Below are positions 24,299-32,346 of a stretch of 64,000 bases of DNA, piece after piece. Source of the DNA: Methylocystis bryophila (GTDB lineage: Bacteria; Pseudomonadota; Alphaproteobacteria; Rhizobiales; Beijerinckiaceae); assembly GCF_027925445.1 (NCBI RefSeq), contig NZ_AP027149.1:558001-622000 (forward strand), given 5' to 3'. The notes under the pieces were generated by a model. That model was not told the origin of the DNA. It did not search any database and saw only the letters and a program-made list of their open reading frames with translations. A program made the translations under genes and the position numbers. Each line of letters begins with the position of its first letter. Within the stretch, counting starts at the first letter, position 1.

Positions 24299-24530
24299 CC
24301 TTGCGCCACCTTACGGCGGCGGCTTTGCGGGCGATCTCAGCTCGCGCTTCCGGTGAAAGACTTTCGGCGCGCGCGCGACCGCCCCTCAAGCCGCCCGCTC
24401 TCCCTAATGCTGCCATCGGATTTTCGTCCGATTCGGAGGCTCCATCTTGAACTTCGCCGATGATGATGTCCACGATGAGCTTGGCGAGTTGGGCGGGGTC
24501 GCGCGGGCGCGCGGGGTGTTTTGTGCTCAT
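24288..24530 (-). CDS. Small KGG-motif/histone-like protein in the mobile element
   Basis: 80 residues from ATG 24530. The N-terminal half reads RPRDPAQLAKLIVDIIIGEVQDG and the C-terminal half LGRAGGLRGGRARAESLSPE followed by ARAEIARKAAAVRWRK. The Gly-Gly-basic repeat and A-R-K-A-A-x-x-R-W ending define a common but uncharacterised small-protein family sometimes labelled RNA- or DNA-binding. It overlaps the Ntn-hydrolase gene by 11 bp, so the pair is co-translated; it could be substrate, adaptor or regulator of that protein. Confidence 0.7.
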   Translation of the reverse strand: MSTKHPARPRDPAQLAKLIVDIIIGEVQDGASESDENPMAALGRAGGLRGGRARAESLSPEARAEIARKAAAVRWRKDDG

Positions 24531-24591
24531 GGCCAACACTTTATCATGCTGGTCAGAAGCTGGGGACAAATCGGCGGCGGGTCAAGCGAGT

Positions 24592-24614
24592 GAAATTTAA
24601 ATGGACCCAGTACC
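24592..24614 (-). repeat. Right terminal inverted repeat of the element
   Basis: Reads GGTACTGGGTCCATTT on the minus strand, matching the left end. Confidence 0.8.
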
Positions 24615-24622
24615 GGAATTCG
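24615..24622. repeat. Target-site duplication, right copy
   Basis: GGAATTCG immediately after the right inverted repeat. Confidence 0.8.
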
Positions 24623-24712
24623 CGCTGTGGCGAGAGCGAGCGTCGGCTCGGGCCCGACCCTGGCGATAAGGTGGCCGACTGTGCCGCTCCGGCGCAGCGT
24701 GATCCTTCCCGC

Positions 24713-25498
24713 TCAGGCTTTCGCGGCGCCTCGCTCGGGAACGAGGTCGAATCGCGTGCGAAACAGCGTGTCGCAGATGTTGGTAGAGCCGAAGCCGTCC
24801 GAGAAGGAGACGTTGCCGCGCGAGTGATGCGCGGAATGGGCCTCGGTCGAGATCATTCTCGCAAGCGCCAGCCTCAAGCGGCCCGGGGCGCGCCCGTCTC
24901 CCGACTCGCGCAGCGTGAGAGAAAAGTCGTAGCCCGAGTGCTCATAGAGGCCGCCGAAGGCGCCCGACGCGACGACTAGGGAATGGACGAGGAAATTGGT
25001 CCCGAGCGGCACCAGGGCGAGCGGAATGAGATAGGGGCAGACGATCTCCAGGAAGAAGTCGGCGGCGCTCATATAGCAGGCGCTAATGCCGAGACTGCCG
25101 ATCGTCGAGTGATGCACGGCGTGCCCGAGGCGACGCATCATATCGGGTCGATGCAATATAAAGCGATGCGCAATGTATTGTACAATGTCATGCCCAATTG
25201 TCATAGCCGCGACGCAGGCGACAAAGACGGGGAGCGAAATCGTCGGCGAGCCAACGAAGGCGAGCCCCGCCCACTGCACGAAAAGCATCGCCGGCAGCAG
25301 GACGAAAGTCTGATTGGCGAGCACGCGCGGCAGGAGCTCGAAATAGCCGATGCGCTCCATGCGCTTGACCTTGAAGCGCTTGAGCGCGCCGCTGCGATCG
25401 AGCCACTCGAACCAGAGCCCAATGCCATGATAGGCGAGCATCTGAACGAGCCAGACCTGCGCCGAGAGCGGCGCCCCGGAGACGAGCGAATCCAACAT
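24713..25498 (-). CDS. Sterol desaturase/fatty-acid hydroxylase superfamily membrane di-iron enzyme
   Basis: 261 residues with about four to five membrane helices and the histidine clusters HDIVQYIAHR, HAVHH and HSAHH that bind the di-iron centre. Enzymes of this group hydroxylate or desaturate lipids with O2. It lies convergent to the lipid locus, just beyond the mobile element; before insertion it was about 3 kb closer and may act on the same lipid. Start ATG at 25498. Confidence 0.9.
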   Translation of the reverse strand: MLDSLVSGAPLSAQVWLVQMLAYHGIGLWFEWLDRSGALKRFKVKRMERIGYFELLPRVLANQTFVLLPAMLFVQWAGLAFVGSPTISLPVFVACVAAMTIGHDIVQYIAHRFILHRPDMMRRLGHAVHHSTIGSLGISACYMSAADFFLEIVCPYLIPLALVPLGTNFLVHSLVVASGAFGGLYEHSGYDFSLTLRESGDGRAPGRLRLALARMISTEAHSAHHSRGNVSFSDGFGSTNICDTLFRTRFDLVPERGAAKA

Positions 25499-25703
25499 TA
25501 TCTAAGCCCTTGAAGTAGCGAGGCCGCGCCTTGTGGAGAAATGATATTAGCGTAAATGGGTGTGGAGAGACAGTTTAGCCACAGGCCTGGCCGAGGTGAG
25601 GACGAGGGGCCGATGAAACCCCCAGCGCCTTCGCTGACTGAAGGCGCCCTGGATTTTGCTTCGGTGCGGGAGCAGATAGCGGATAGATCAAGGAGCGAGA
25701 AGC

Positions 25704-26771
25704 GTGGCGACGGAAAGCGATCTGGTGCAAGCCCTCGAGAAGACGCCCGGCCCGACCGGGGCGCCGCTTTCGCACGCGATCAGCGGCGTCAATCTCTCCG
25801 GGGGCAAGGCTTTTGTCTCGCTCGCGGGCGATCCCTCCCGGGCAAAGGAATGGGAGGCGGCGCGCTTGGCGGCGCAGGAGGCGATCGAGCGCATCGCCGG
25901 GGTCGAGCGGGCGGTCGTGACGCTCACGGCCGAGCGCAAGGCGGCGTCGCCGGAGGCGCGGCGCCCCTCACTCGCCTCGCTCGAGAATGTGCGCTTTATC
26001 GTCGCGGTCGGCTCCGGCAAGGGCGGCGTCGGCAAATCGACGACCTCGGTCAATCTCGCCCTCGGACTGGCGGCGCAGGGCTGGCGCGTCGGTCTGCTCG
26101 ACGCCGACATCTATGGGCCGTCGGCGCCACGCCTCCTCGGCCTCACCGGCAAGCCCGAGGTTGCGGGGCAAAAGCTCGTCCCGATGGAGGCGCACGGCCT
26201 GAAGGCTATGTCGATCGGTTTTCTCGTCAATGAGAACGAGGCCATGATCTGGCGCGGGCCGATGGCGACGCAGGCGCTGACGCAAATGCTCGGCGAGGTC
26301 GCCTGGGGCGAGCTCGACGCGCTCGTCGTCGACATGCCGCCTGGCACGGGCGACGTGCAGCTCACGATGGCTCAACAGGTTCCGCTCGCCGGCGCCGTGA
26401 TCGTTTCGACGCCGCAGGACCTGGCCTTGATCGACGCGCGCCGCGCCGTCGCAATGTTTCGCAAGGTCGAGATCCCCGTGCTCGGGATCATCGAAAATAT
26501 GAGCTATTTCATTTGCCCGCGTTGCGGCGAGCGATCGGAGATCTTCGCGCATGGCGGCGCGCGTCGTGACGCGGAGGCGCTCGGCGTCCCCTTCCTGGGC
26601 GAGATTCCGCTCGAGGCGAGAATCCGAGAGACCTCGGACTCGGGCAGGCCGGTCGTCGCGACTGACGCGCAGAGCCCGCAGGCCGGGGCCTATCTCGCTC
26701 TGGCGGCCAAGGTGAAGACGTTGCTGGAGACCCAATCGCGCCGGGCGCCGCCGCGCATCTTCGCCGGTTGA
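25704..26771 (+). CDS. mrp: Mrp/ApbC (NBP35-type) iron-sulfur cluster carrier ATPase
   Basis: 355 residues. An N-terminal MIP18/DUF59-like domain (about residues 5-75) is followed by the deviant Walker A GSGKGGVGKST near residue 107, DADIYGPS, MPPGTGD and a C-terminal CPRCG (CxxC) that holds the bridging cluster. It transfers Fe-S clusters to apo-proteins in the cytosol. GTG start at 25704. Its stop lies 7 bp before the Fic-like gene, so the two may share a transcript. Confidence 0.93.
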   Translation: MATESDLVQALEKTPGPTGAPLSHAISGVNLSGGKAFVSLAGDPSRAKEWEAARLAAQEAIERIAGVERAVVTLTAERKAASPEARRPSLASLENVRFIVAVGSGKGGVGKSTTSVNLALGLAAQGWRVGLLDADIYGPSAPRLLGLTGKPEVAGQKLVPMEAHGLKAMSIGFLVNENEAMIWRGPMATQALTQMLGEVAWGELDALVVDMPPGTGDVQLTMAQQVPLAGAVIVSTPQDLALIDARRAVAMFRKVEIPVLGIIENMSYFICPRCGERSEIFAHGGARRDAEALGVPFLGEIPLEARIRETSDSGRPVVATDAQSPQAGAYLALAAKVKTLLETQSRRAPPRIFAG

Positions 26772-26778
26772 GGGCTCG

Positions 26779-27546
26779 ATGGACAATAACGCTCGGAAAT
26801 TCTTCGACATCCACAAAATAAGGGAGAACTACAAGCGCGTCATCGAGGACTTCGACAGGATAAACGATGTTCTCGATTGCAAGCGAGATAAATTCGACAG
26901 CTTCGTTGCTCGAAATATGCTGCACGCCTACCATCACATCAACAAGCACTTGGCGTCGAGTCCCGGCAGCGCCCTGCTCTCTTGGAAGGAAATGCTCGAG
27001 CTGAATATGCTCGTGCATCTCGGCGCCGACGCGGATCGACGCCACGAATATTATGGGTTTGTCAGGCACACGGAAGAGCGTTTTGAGGCGCGCTTCCCGA
27101 CGGTCATGCAGTGGTATGATCGCCACGAAGCCCACGGGGAAGATCCGTATAAAATTGCCGCGGGCCTGTATGTGAGAATCCTGGCGCAGCCCCAGCTGTT
27201 CATAGAAGGCAATCACCGGACGGGGTCCTTGGTCGCAAATTACTATCTGATCCTGAAATCGCAGAATCCCTTTGTCATGACTCCCGATAACGCAGTGGAA
27301 TTCCTGAACCTGGCTTCTGACGTCAAGTTCACCAAGGACGATATTCAGTCGAAATTCAAACGAGCCTTCGGCTGGCGGGACGAGCTGGCGCGAATGCGGG
27401 TTTTCCTCAAAGAGAACGCACTGCCTTTCACGACGAATGTGATGCCCAAATGGACGCCGGATCTTTATGAACGACAAGAAGAGGAAGACGTCCAGAAGCT
27501 TTTCCGTAAGCGTAAGACGGTCGGGCGCCCGCCTAAGCGTGGTTAG
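26779..27546 (+). CDS. Fic/Doc-like protein with altered catalytic motif
   Basis: 255 residues, mostly helical. LFIEGNHRTGSLVANYYL resembles the Fic active-site loop H-P-F-x-x-G-N-G-R-T-G-R, but the catalytic His is replaced by Gln (QPQLF), the second Gly by His, and the final Arg is missing. AMP-transfer by the usual mechanism is therefore doubtful. The C-terminus is basic (RKRKTVGRPPKRG). It follows mrp by 7 bp. A palindromic repeat overlaps its stop and acts as a terminator-like hairpin. Family assignment rests on this motif alone. Confidence 0.6.
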   Translation: MDNNARKFFDIHKIRENYKRVIEDFDRINDVLDCKRDKFDSFVARNMLHAYHHINKHLASSPGSALLSWKEMLELNMLVHLGADADRRHEYYGFVRHTEERFEARFPTVMQWYDRHEAHGEDPYKIAAGLYVRILAQPQLFIEGNHRTGSLVANYYLILKSQNPFVMTPDNAVEFLNLASDVKFTKDDIQSKFKRAFGWRDELARMRVFLKENALPFTTNVMPKWTPDLYERQEEEDVQKLFRKRKTVGRPPKRG

Positions 27547-27592
27547 AGCCTGTCACGGAAAAGTGCGAAGCGCTTCTCCGTGACATACTCTA
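27544..27592. repeat. Interspersed palindromic repeat family 1, copy D (hairpin half), terminator-like
   Basis: AGAGCCTGTCACGGAAAAGT ... CTTCTCCGTGACATACTCT forms a long stem. It spans the stops of two convergent genes (27546 plus, 27590 minus) and may end transcription from both sides. Confidence 0.75.
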
Positions 27593-28264
27593 TCGCGCGC
27601 TGATCTTGCGGCCAGAGGCCGGAGAGAGAATCGCCAGCCACACATTCGGGTCTTCCTGCGACTGACGCTTCAGAAAATGATAGCCCGTCTCGTCCCATGA
27701 CAAGATTTCATCGGTGAGGTTGTCCAGGATGAAATCGCCCTTGTCCGTGCGCACGGTTAAGATCGTATGGCCCATGTTGTGGTGATCCTTGACGATGGTC
27801 ATCAACAGGGCCTGGCGCGGGACGCCGCGCTCGATGAGCTGCCGGCGCTTTTCCAAAGCGTAGATTTTGCAATCGCCCTTGCCATCGATCGGATAATCCC
27901 AATGGTCGGCGAGCGTTCCCCAGTGGTCGAGATTAGAGATCGGCTCGATCGACGCATTGACCTCGGCGTTTATTTTCTCAAGCAGCTTCCAGGTCTTTGC
28001 GGTGAGAGCCACATCTTGCGGGGGGAGCACAGGCTGGTTGCACTCCTGCGGCTGGCGAGTGCAGAAGTCCATCCAACCGTAGGGAATGGAGGCTTCTTCT
28101 CCCACGGGGGCGAAACTCGCCCTGTAGGCGGCGGCGTGGAGCGGTTCGATCTGCAGGGAAAGCGCCAAGACGCCGAAAAGCGGCAGCAACGCCACTTTCA
28201 AAAGGGCCGCGGCCGCCGCCCTGGTTTTTTTGGAAAGTTGCGCGTCGCCAAACCGTTCCACCAT
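27590..28264 (-). CDS. Bacterial transglutaminase-like cysteine peptidase (BTLCP, LapG-like)
   Basis: About 224 residues from ATG 28264; a GTG at 28282 is in frame. A basic N-terminus and a hydrophobic segment ending near PLHAAA make a signal peptide, so it is periplasmic. The catalytic triad is visible: Cys in GKGDCKIYAL, His in NMGHTIL, Asp in FILDNLTD. LapG of this family cleaves the N-terminal part of adhesins and is controlled by LapD; no adhesin or LapD gene is nearby. The last codons and stop lie in repeat copy D. Confidence 0.87.
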   Translation of the reverse strand: MVERFGDAQLSKKTRAAAAALLKVALLPLFGVLALSLQIEPLHAAAYRASFAPVGEEASIPYGWMDFCTRQPQECNQPVLPPQDVALTAKTWKLLEKINAEVNASIEPISNLDHWGTLADHWDYPIDGKGDCKIYALEKRRQLIERGVPRQALLMTIVKDHHNMGHTILTVRTDKGDFILDNLTDEILSWDETGYHFLKRQSQEDPNVWLAILSPASGRKISAR

Positions 28265-28610
28265 CGCCTCCCGCTCGACCACCGGGCAGGCTCATAGAGT
28301 AAACGACTTGTTAACGGCGTCCAGCCAATGCTTAAGGAATAGTAAATGTCCCGTCTTGATACACTTGCGCGGAAGCGATTGGCCATGAAAGCTTTCTCGC
28401 CTCTCGACCGGCGCGCAGCTTTGGAGCGGCGTATCTCGAGCGTGGCGCGGAAAACGGCGAAGCTGTCTCGCTGTCAGGGCGTGCTTTAGAGCGCGATGCG
28501 AAAACGTGGAAACGGTTTTTCGCACAAATCGCGCTCTAGACTTCAAGAATCGATCACGTTTTCTTCGTTCAGGCTGGTCCACCTGAACGCAGCGTGATCT
28601 AGCCGGCTCC
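28265..28610. other. Gene-free interval with palindromes
   Basis: Contains three stacked inverted repeats (28425-28600), described separately. No gene seen. Confidence 0.6.
28487..28600. repeat. Compound palindromes related to repeat family 1, copy E
   Basis: First stem AGAGCGCGATGCGAAAACG ... TTTTTCGCACAAATCGCGCTCT (28487-28540). Second stem GATCACGTTTTCTTCGTTCAG ... CTGAACGCAGCGTGATC (28551-28600). A degenerate family 1 hairpin (about 28445-28487) precedes them. Confidence 0.7.
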
Positions 28611-31031
28611 TCACGGCTTCTTCAGCGCGTCTTTTCTCTGTCTTGCCCTCGCCAGGACTTCTCTCACATATCGGCGCGCATCCCCGCGTGTCTTCAAACG
28701 CCTGAATTTCTCCACGGCGAGAGCGCGCTGCGCCGGCTGATCGCCGGACATTTCCAAATCCGTCTTCAGGCAAATGCCCAAAATCCCGATGAGGTTCCCC
28801 GATTCCGGGAGGGGCGTGAAGTCGCTCAAATCCGTCGCCGGCGGGAGGCGTCGCGCAGCGGGCGCCGCCGGCGTCGGCAAGACGACAGGACAATCCGTCC
28901 GCGCCGCGGAGAGCGAATTCAGCCCGCTAAAATCATTGGCGGCGGCGTCCCGCTCCGTGAGAGCGGCGAAGCCGAAGGTTCGCTCCAACGTCGCCGCGAC
29001 CGAAGAATGGTCGTAGGGCGTGTGGCTCACCGTTCCCTTGGCCACATAAGGCGAGACGACGACGGCGGGAACGCGAACTCCGATTTTGCTGAAATCGAAG
29101 CCGTGCGTGCTCCAGCTCGTGTTCCCGTCGCCTGGGGGGATCGCGTCGCCCGGCTTTTGGGAGTCGTAAAGACCCCCGTGCTCGTCATAGGTAATGATCA
29201 ACAGGCTCCGCTCCCAAAGCGGAGAATTGCGAATGGCCTCGTAAACGCCTTTGATCAGAGATTCACCGCCATAGGTGTCGTCCATGGGATGCTGAGAAGA
29301 TCCGTAGGCGTAGGTGCCATCATAGGCGTCGCCATAGTGCGGCTCGATGAAGGTGTATTTATAAGGATAATTTCCGTTCAAGTCGGAGATGAAGCAATCC
29401 AACTGCCCAGTCTGATATGTGGAGGAGAGATCGTTGACGTTGCTATGGAACGATATGTTCTTGATCGCGCTCACCTGCGCGATCGCGCCGGCATCCGTAT
29501 CATATTGTTCAGCACGGTAGGCATTATAATAATCATTGTAAATTCTCCAGCTCAAAGCATTTGACGTCATCGCGTCGAAAAGAGAACCGTTTGCATATAC
29601 GAACCCTTGCGCGGTTTCCATCCAGCCCATTTGTTCGGAGGTTGGGGAGTCGTCCATACCGGACGACGAGGCGCCGTGAAGGAAGAAGCGGTTTGGCCAG
29701 GTGGGACCTGGCAGCGAGGAAAACCATTGATCGCAAATCGCGAAATGCGAGGCGAGCGCCCAGATGACGGAGAGTTGAACGCCAGAGCCGATCGAATAGC
29801 CCAGCATCACGTCGCCATAATGCTCGGGCGTGGGGAGTCCCGTTCCCTCGCGGGTGCTGGTGGCGTAGTTCGTGACGAATCCGGTATTGCAGATCTTGGG
29901 ATATCCCTGAACCGGACTGTAGCGCTTGGCCTTGGTCAGCTGCTCGAGCACATCGAGAAACTCATGGCCAGGGTCCGTTGTGAGGGAAGCCGGCGCGCCG
30001 CCCCCGAAATTATAGTGCTGCAGGCCATAGGAATTCGAATCTTCACCCGTTGCCGCAATGATGTTTGGGATGCCCGACAATGCGAAAATGCTGTCGAAAG
30101 AGCGATTTTCCAACATGAGAACAAATACATGGCTTATGGGATTCGGATAACAGTAAAATACGACGCCGTCCTTCGTCCAACCGTCGGAAATATCGGGACT
30201 GATCCCATAATAATATCTAGGTCCGCTGCCGTCCGAATTCATGGCGTGATAGCGATAGATAGGGACAGAGTTTCCTCCCGGCGACCAGGGGTAAGCGTAA
30301 AACGCTATTCCAAGGCGAGTCCACCCGCCAAATTGTTCTTCAAATCCGTAATAGAATCTCTGACCGCTCGAATCGACTGTTACAAACTGGTAAACTGGAA
30401 GCATCCCTGGCCACATTTTATCGGCAACAAAAAAGCCAATTCCGTCGAGGCTCCACCCCGATTTATTAAAAGGGCTTGGACCAAAGTAATATTTCAAGCC
30501 TCCGCCCACTGCCGGAGCCTGATATACGTACAGCGGAACGACGGACGGGTTGTGTGGCGGCAAAGCGTAAAAGACAATCCCGTCCTTTGTCCAACCACTT
30601 GAAAGGTTTGGATCGGAGCTGTAGCAGTATCGTTCACCGCTTCCATCGGAATTTGCAGCATGATATTGATAAACAGGAACAGCATTATTGCCATCTTGGG
30701 CCGAATAAACGTAGAAGACAACGCCGTCTAAACTCCAGCCCGGCGTCACGCCGCCTTCCACGGGGCTGTAATAGTAACGCCAGCCACTCGAATCGGTCGC
30801 GTGATACTCATAGAGCGGGACGGCGCCGGGTGGCGCGGAAGATATAGGATATGCCCAAAAGCAAATCCCGTCCAACGTCCAGCCAGAAGTGAGCGATGGG
30901 CTGGTGCTGTAGCAGTATTTCCACCCTCCACCGGCTGCGGGGGCATGGTATTGGAATATGGGAACGGCTTGAGGCTGAGCGCCAACGAAGGAAATACTCG
31001 CATGTGCGGTCGGCTTGAAAATTTCTTCCAT
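28611..31031 (-). CDS. Phosphoesterase (phospholipase C/acid phosphatase, alkaline phosphatase superfamily) with six N-terminal repeats
   Basis: About 806 residues from ATG 31031, which has a GGAGG site six bases upstream. Residues about 25-295 hold six repeats of about 45 residues with the pattern VP-[IVL]-Y-x-Y-H-A ... Y-Y-Y/C-Y ... GWT-x-DG-[IV]-x-FY-x-YP, matching the DUF5648-type repeat. The order is A-B-C-A-B-C by their central motifs. From about residue 300 the catalytic domain begins with VFVLMLENRSFDSIF (metal/nucleophile region of PF04185), with TYDEHGGLYD and a C-terminal STHGFDFSKIGVRVPAVVVSP. No classical signal peptide is visible although such enzymes are usually secreted. A C-terminal extension of about 100 residues has no known domain. 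Confidence 0.87.
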   Translation of the reverse strand: MEEIFKPTAHASISFVGAQPQAVPIFQYHAPAAGGGWKYCYSTSPSLTSGWTLDGICFWAYPISSAPPGAVPLYEYHATDSSGWRYYYSPVEGGVTPGWSLDGVVFYVYSAQDGNNAVPVYQYHAANSDGSGERYCYSSDPNLSSGWTKDGIVFYALPPHNPSVVPLYVYQAPAVGGGLKYYFGPSPFNKSGWSLDGIGFFVADKMWPGMLPVYQFVTVDSSGQRFYYGFEEQFGGWTRLGIAFYAYPWSPGGNSVPIYRYHAMNSDGSGPRYYYGISPDISDGWTKDGVVFYCYPNPISHVFVLMLENRSFDSIFALSGIPNIIAATGEDSNSYGLQHYNFGGGAPASLTTDPGHEFLDVLEQLTKAKRYSPVQGYPKICNTGFVTNYATSTREGTGLPTPEHYGDVMLGYSIGSGVQLSVIWALASHFAICDQWFSSLPGPTWPNRFFLHGASSSGMDDSPTSEQMGWMETAQGFVYANGSLFDAMTSNALSWRIYNDYYNAYRAEQYDTDAGAIAQVSAIKNISFHSNVNDLSSTYQTGQLDCFISDLNGNYPYKYTFIEPHYGDAYDGTYAYGSSQHPMDDTYGGESLIKGVYEAIRNSPLWERSLLIITYDEHGGLYDSQKPGDAIPPGDGNTSWSTHGFDFSKIGVRVPAVVVSPYVAKGTVSHTPYDHSSVAATLERTFGFAALTERDAAANDFSGLNSLSAARTDCPVVLPTPAAPAARRLPPATDLSDFTPLPESGNLIGILGICLKTDLEMSGDQPAQRALAVEKFRRLKTRGDARRYVREVLARARQRKDALKKP

Positions 31032-31394
31032 AATCGCCTCCAATATCTGATTTCGATAGCGTCAATGGGATCGGGGACAACACTTGACGCAATGAGGACG
31101 TCGGCCCTGCAACCGCCTACAAGCTGAAACCATGCCCCTAAAACTGTAGCCGGGCGCGAGAAAACCTCGGACGAAGATAGCAGACGGCTTTTTCCCAAAC
31201 AAGCGAAACGTCCGATACCCTGCGGCTAAAGTGCGCCCCGGAAAAGCGCGAAGCGGTTTTCCGGTCAAGACATGCTCTAAGCTTTTGATTTGGCGCGATT
31301 CCTTGTCGCTCGAACGAATTCCGTTCGAGCGGAAAACGCGCTAAGGCTCGACGCCTTGGGAGAAACGCTCCCCGCGAATCTTACCGGGACGGCA
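31032..31394. other. Gene-free interval upstream of the phosphoesterase
   Basis: Holds the phosphoesterase leader and repeat copy F (31227-31343), which lies between it and the parB 3' end. No gene seen. Confidence 0.6.
31227..31343. repeat. Interspersed palindromic repeat family 1, copy F (full length)
   Basis: CGGAAAAGCGCGAAGCGGTT, then GACATGCTCTAAGC, TTTGATTTGGCGCGATTCCT and TCGAACGAATTCCGTTCGA ending ACGCGCTA. Reverse orientation relative to copy A, same order as copy G. Confidence 0.85.
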
Positions 31395-32276
31395 TCACTC
31401 CGCCAGCTTCCGACACAAACCGTCGAGCTGCTCGAAGCTGGCGTAACGGATGCGCAATTCGCCGCTCTCGCCGCCGAGGCTGTGCAGCGAGACGGAGAGT
31501 CCCAAGACGTCGCTCAAGGATTTCTCCAGCGCGCGCGTGTCGGCGTCTTTTGCGTCTTGACGTTTCGCGCGCGGCTTCGCCTGGGAAGGCCCCGCGGCTT
31601 CCTGCTGCGCGATACGCTCCACATCGCGCACTGTCAGGCCTTCGGCGACGATTCGCGCCGCGACGGTCTCCGGGGATTTCAGCGAGAGCAGCGCGCGCGC
31701 GTGGCCGGCGGAAATCTCGCCGTCCGACACGCGCTGGCGCGTCGAAGGCGGCAATTGCAGCAGTCGGAGGGTGTTCGCCACATGCGGCCGGCTCTTGCCG
31801 ATGACCTTGGCGAGATCGCCCTGAGCGTAGCCGAATTCCTCGATGAGCCGGGAATAGCCGCGCGCCTCCTCAATCGCGTCGAGATCGGCGCGCTGCACAT
31901 TCTCGACGATTGCGAGCTCCAGGGCCTCGCGGTCGTTCAATTCGTGGATGACGACCGGGATATCGGGAAGCTGCGCGAGCTGCGCGGCGCGCCAGCGTCT
32001 TTCCCCGGCGACAATCTCATAGGCGTCGGCGAGGCCGGGAATCGTGCGCACGACGATGGGCTGGATGACGCCCTTCTCGCGGATGGAGGCCGCGAGATCG
32101 GCGAGATCCGACTCGCGGAAATTGATGCGAGGGTTGCGAGGATTGGGCCGCAGGAACTCGATCGGCACGCGCCGCTGCCCATGGCTGCGATCCGTCGTGG
32201 GAACGACATCCGCCGTCTCGCCGATGAGAGCCGCAAGCCCCCTCCCGAGACGACGCGGGCGCAGTTCCTCTCCCAT
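31395..32276 (-). CDS. parB: Chromosome partitioning protein ParB
   Basis: 293 residues. N-terminal GRGLAALIGE, the CTP-binding/clamp motif GERRWRAA with the preceding NPRNPR arginine patch, a central helix-turn-helix (YAQGDLAKVIGKSRPHVANTLRLL) and a C-terminal dimerisation domain. It binds the two TGTTTCACGTGAAACA sites found just upstream in this locus. 70 bp after parA. Confidence 0.96.
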   Translation of the reverse strand: MGEELRPRRLGRGLAALIGETADVVPTTDRSHGQRRVPIEFLRPNPRNPRINFRESDLADLAASIREKGVIQPIVVRTIPGLADAYEIVAGERRWRAAQLAQLPDIPVVIHELNDREALELAIVENVQRADLDAIEEARGYSRLIEEFGYAQGDLAKVIGKSRPHVANTLRLLQLPPSTRQRVSDGEISAGHARALLSLKSPETVAARIVAEGLTVRDVERIAQQEAAGPSQAKPRAKRQDAKDADTRALEKSLSDVLGLSVSLHSLGGESGELRIRYASFEQLDGLCRKLAE

Positions 32277-32346
32277 GATGTTTTTCCTTGTCCGTCAAGA
32301 CCCGCCCTAACCCTCTGCCCACGCGTGGGGAGAGGGAACGCGCAAG

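Larger units (their letters stand above)
21847..24614. mobile_element. IS1-type insertion element of 2768 bp with passenger genes
   Basis: Bounded by terminal inverted repeats that begin GGTA(G/C)TGGGTC at both ends (21847 and, inverted, 24614). It is flanked by the 8-bp direct repeat GGAATTCG at 21839-21846 and 24615-24622, the size made by IS1-family transposases. Inside, all on the minus strand, are a small KGG-like gene, a 448-residue Ntn-hydrolase-like gene, a small basic protein and a transposase broken by one stop codon. The cargo is visibly poorer in G+C than the neighbourhood. The element sits between two convergent chromosomal genes and disrupts none that I can see. Confidence 0.85.
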
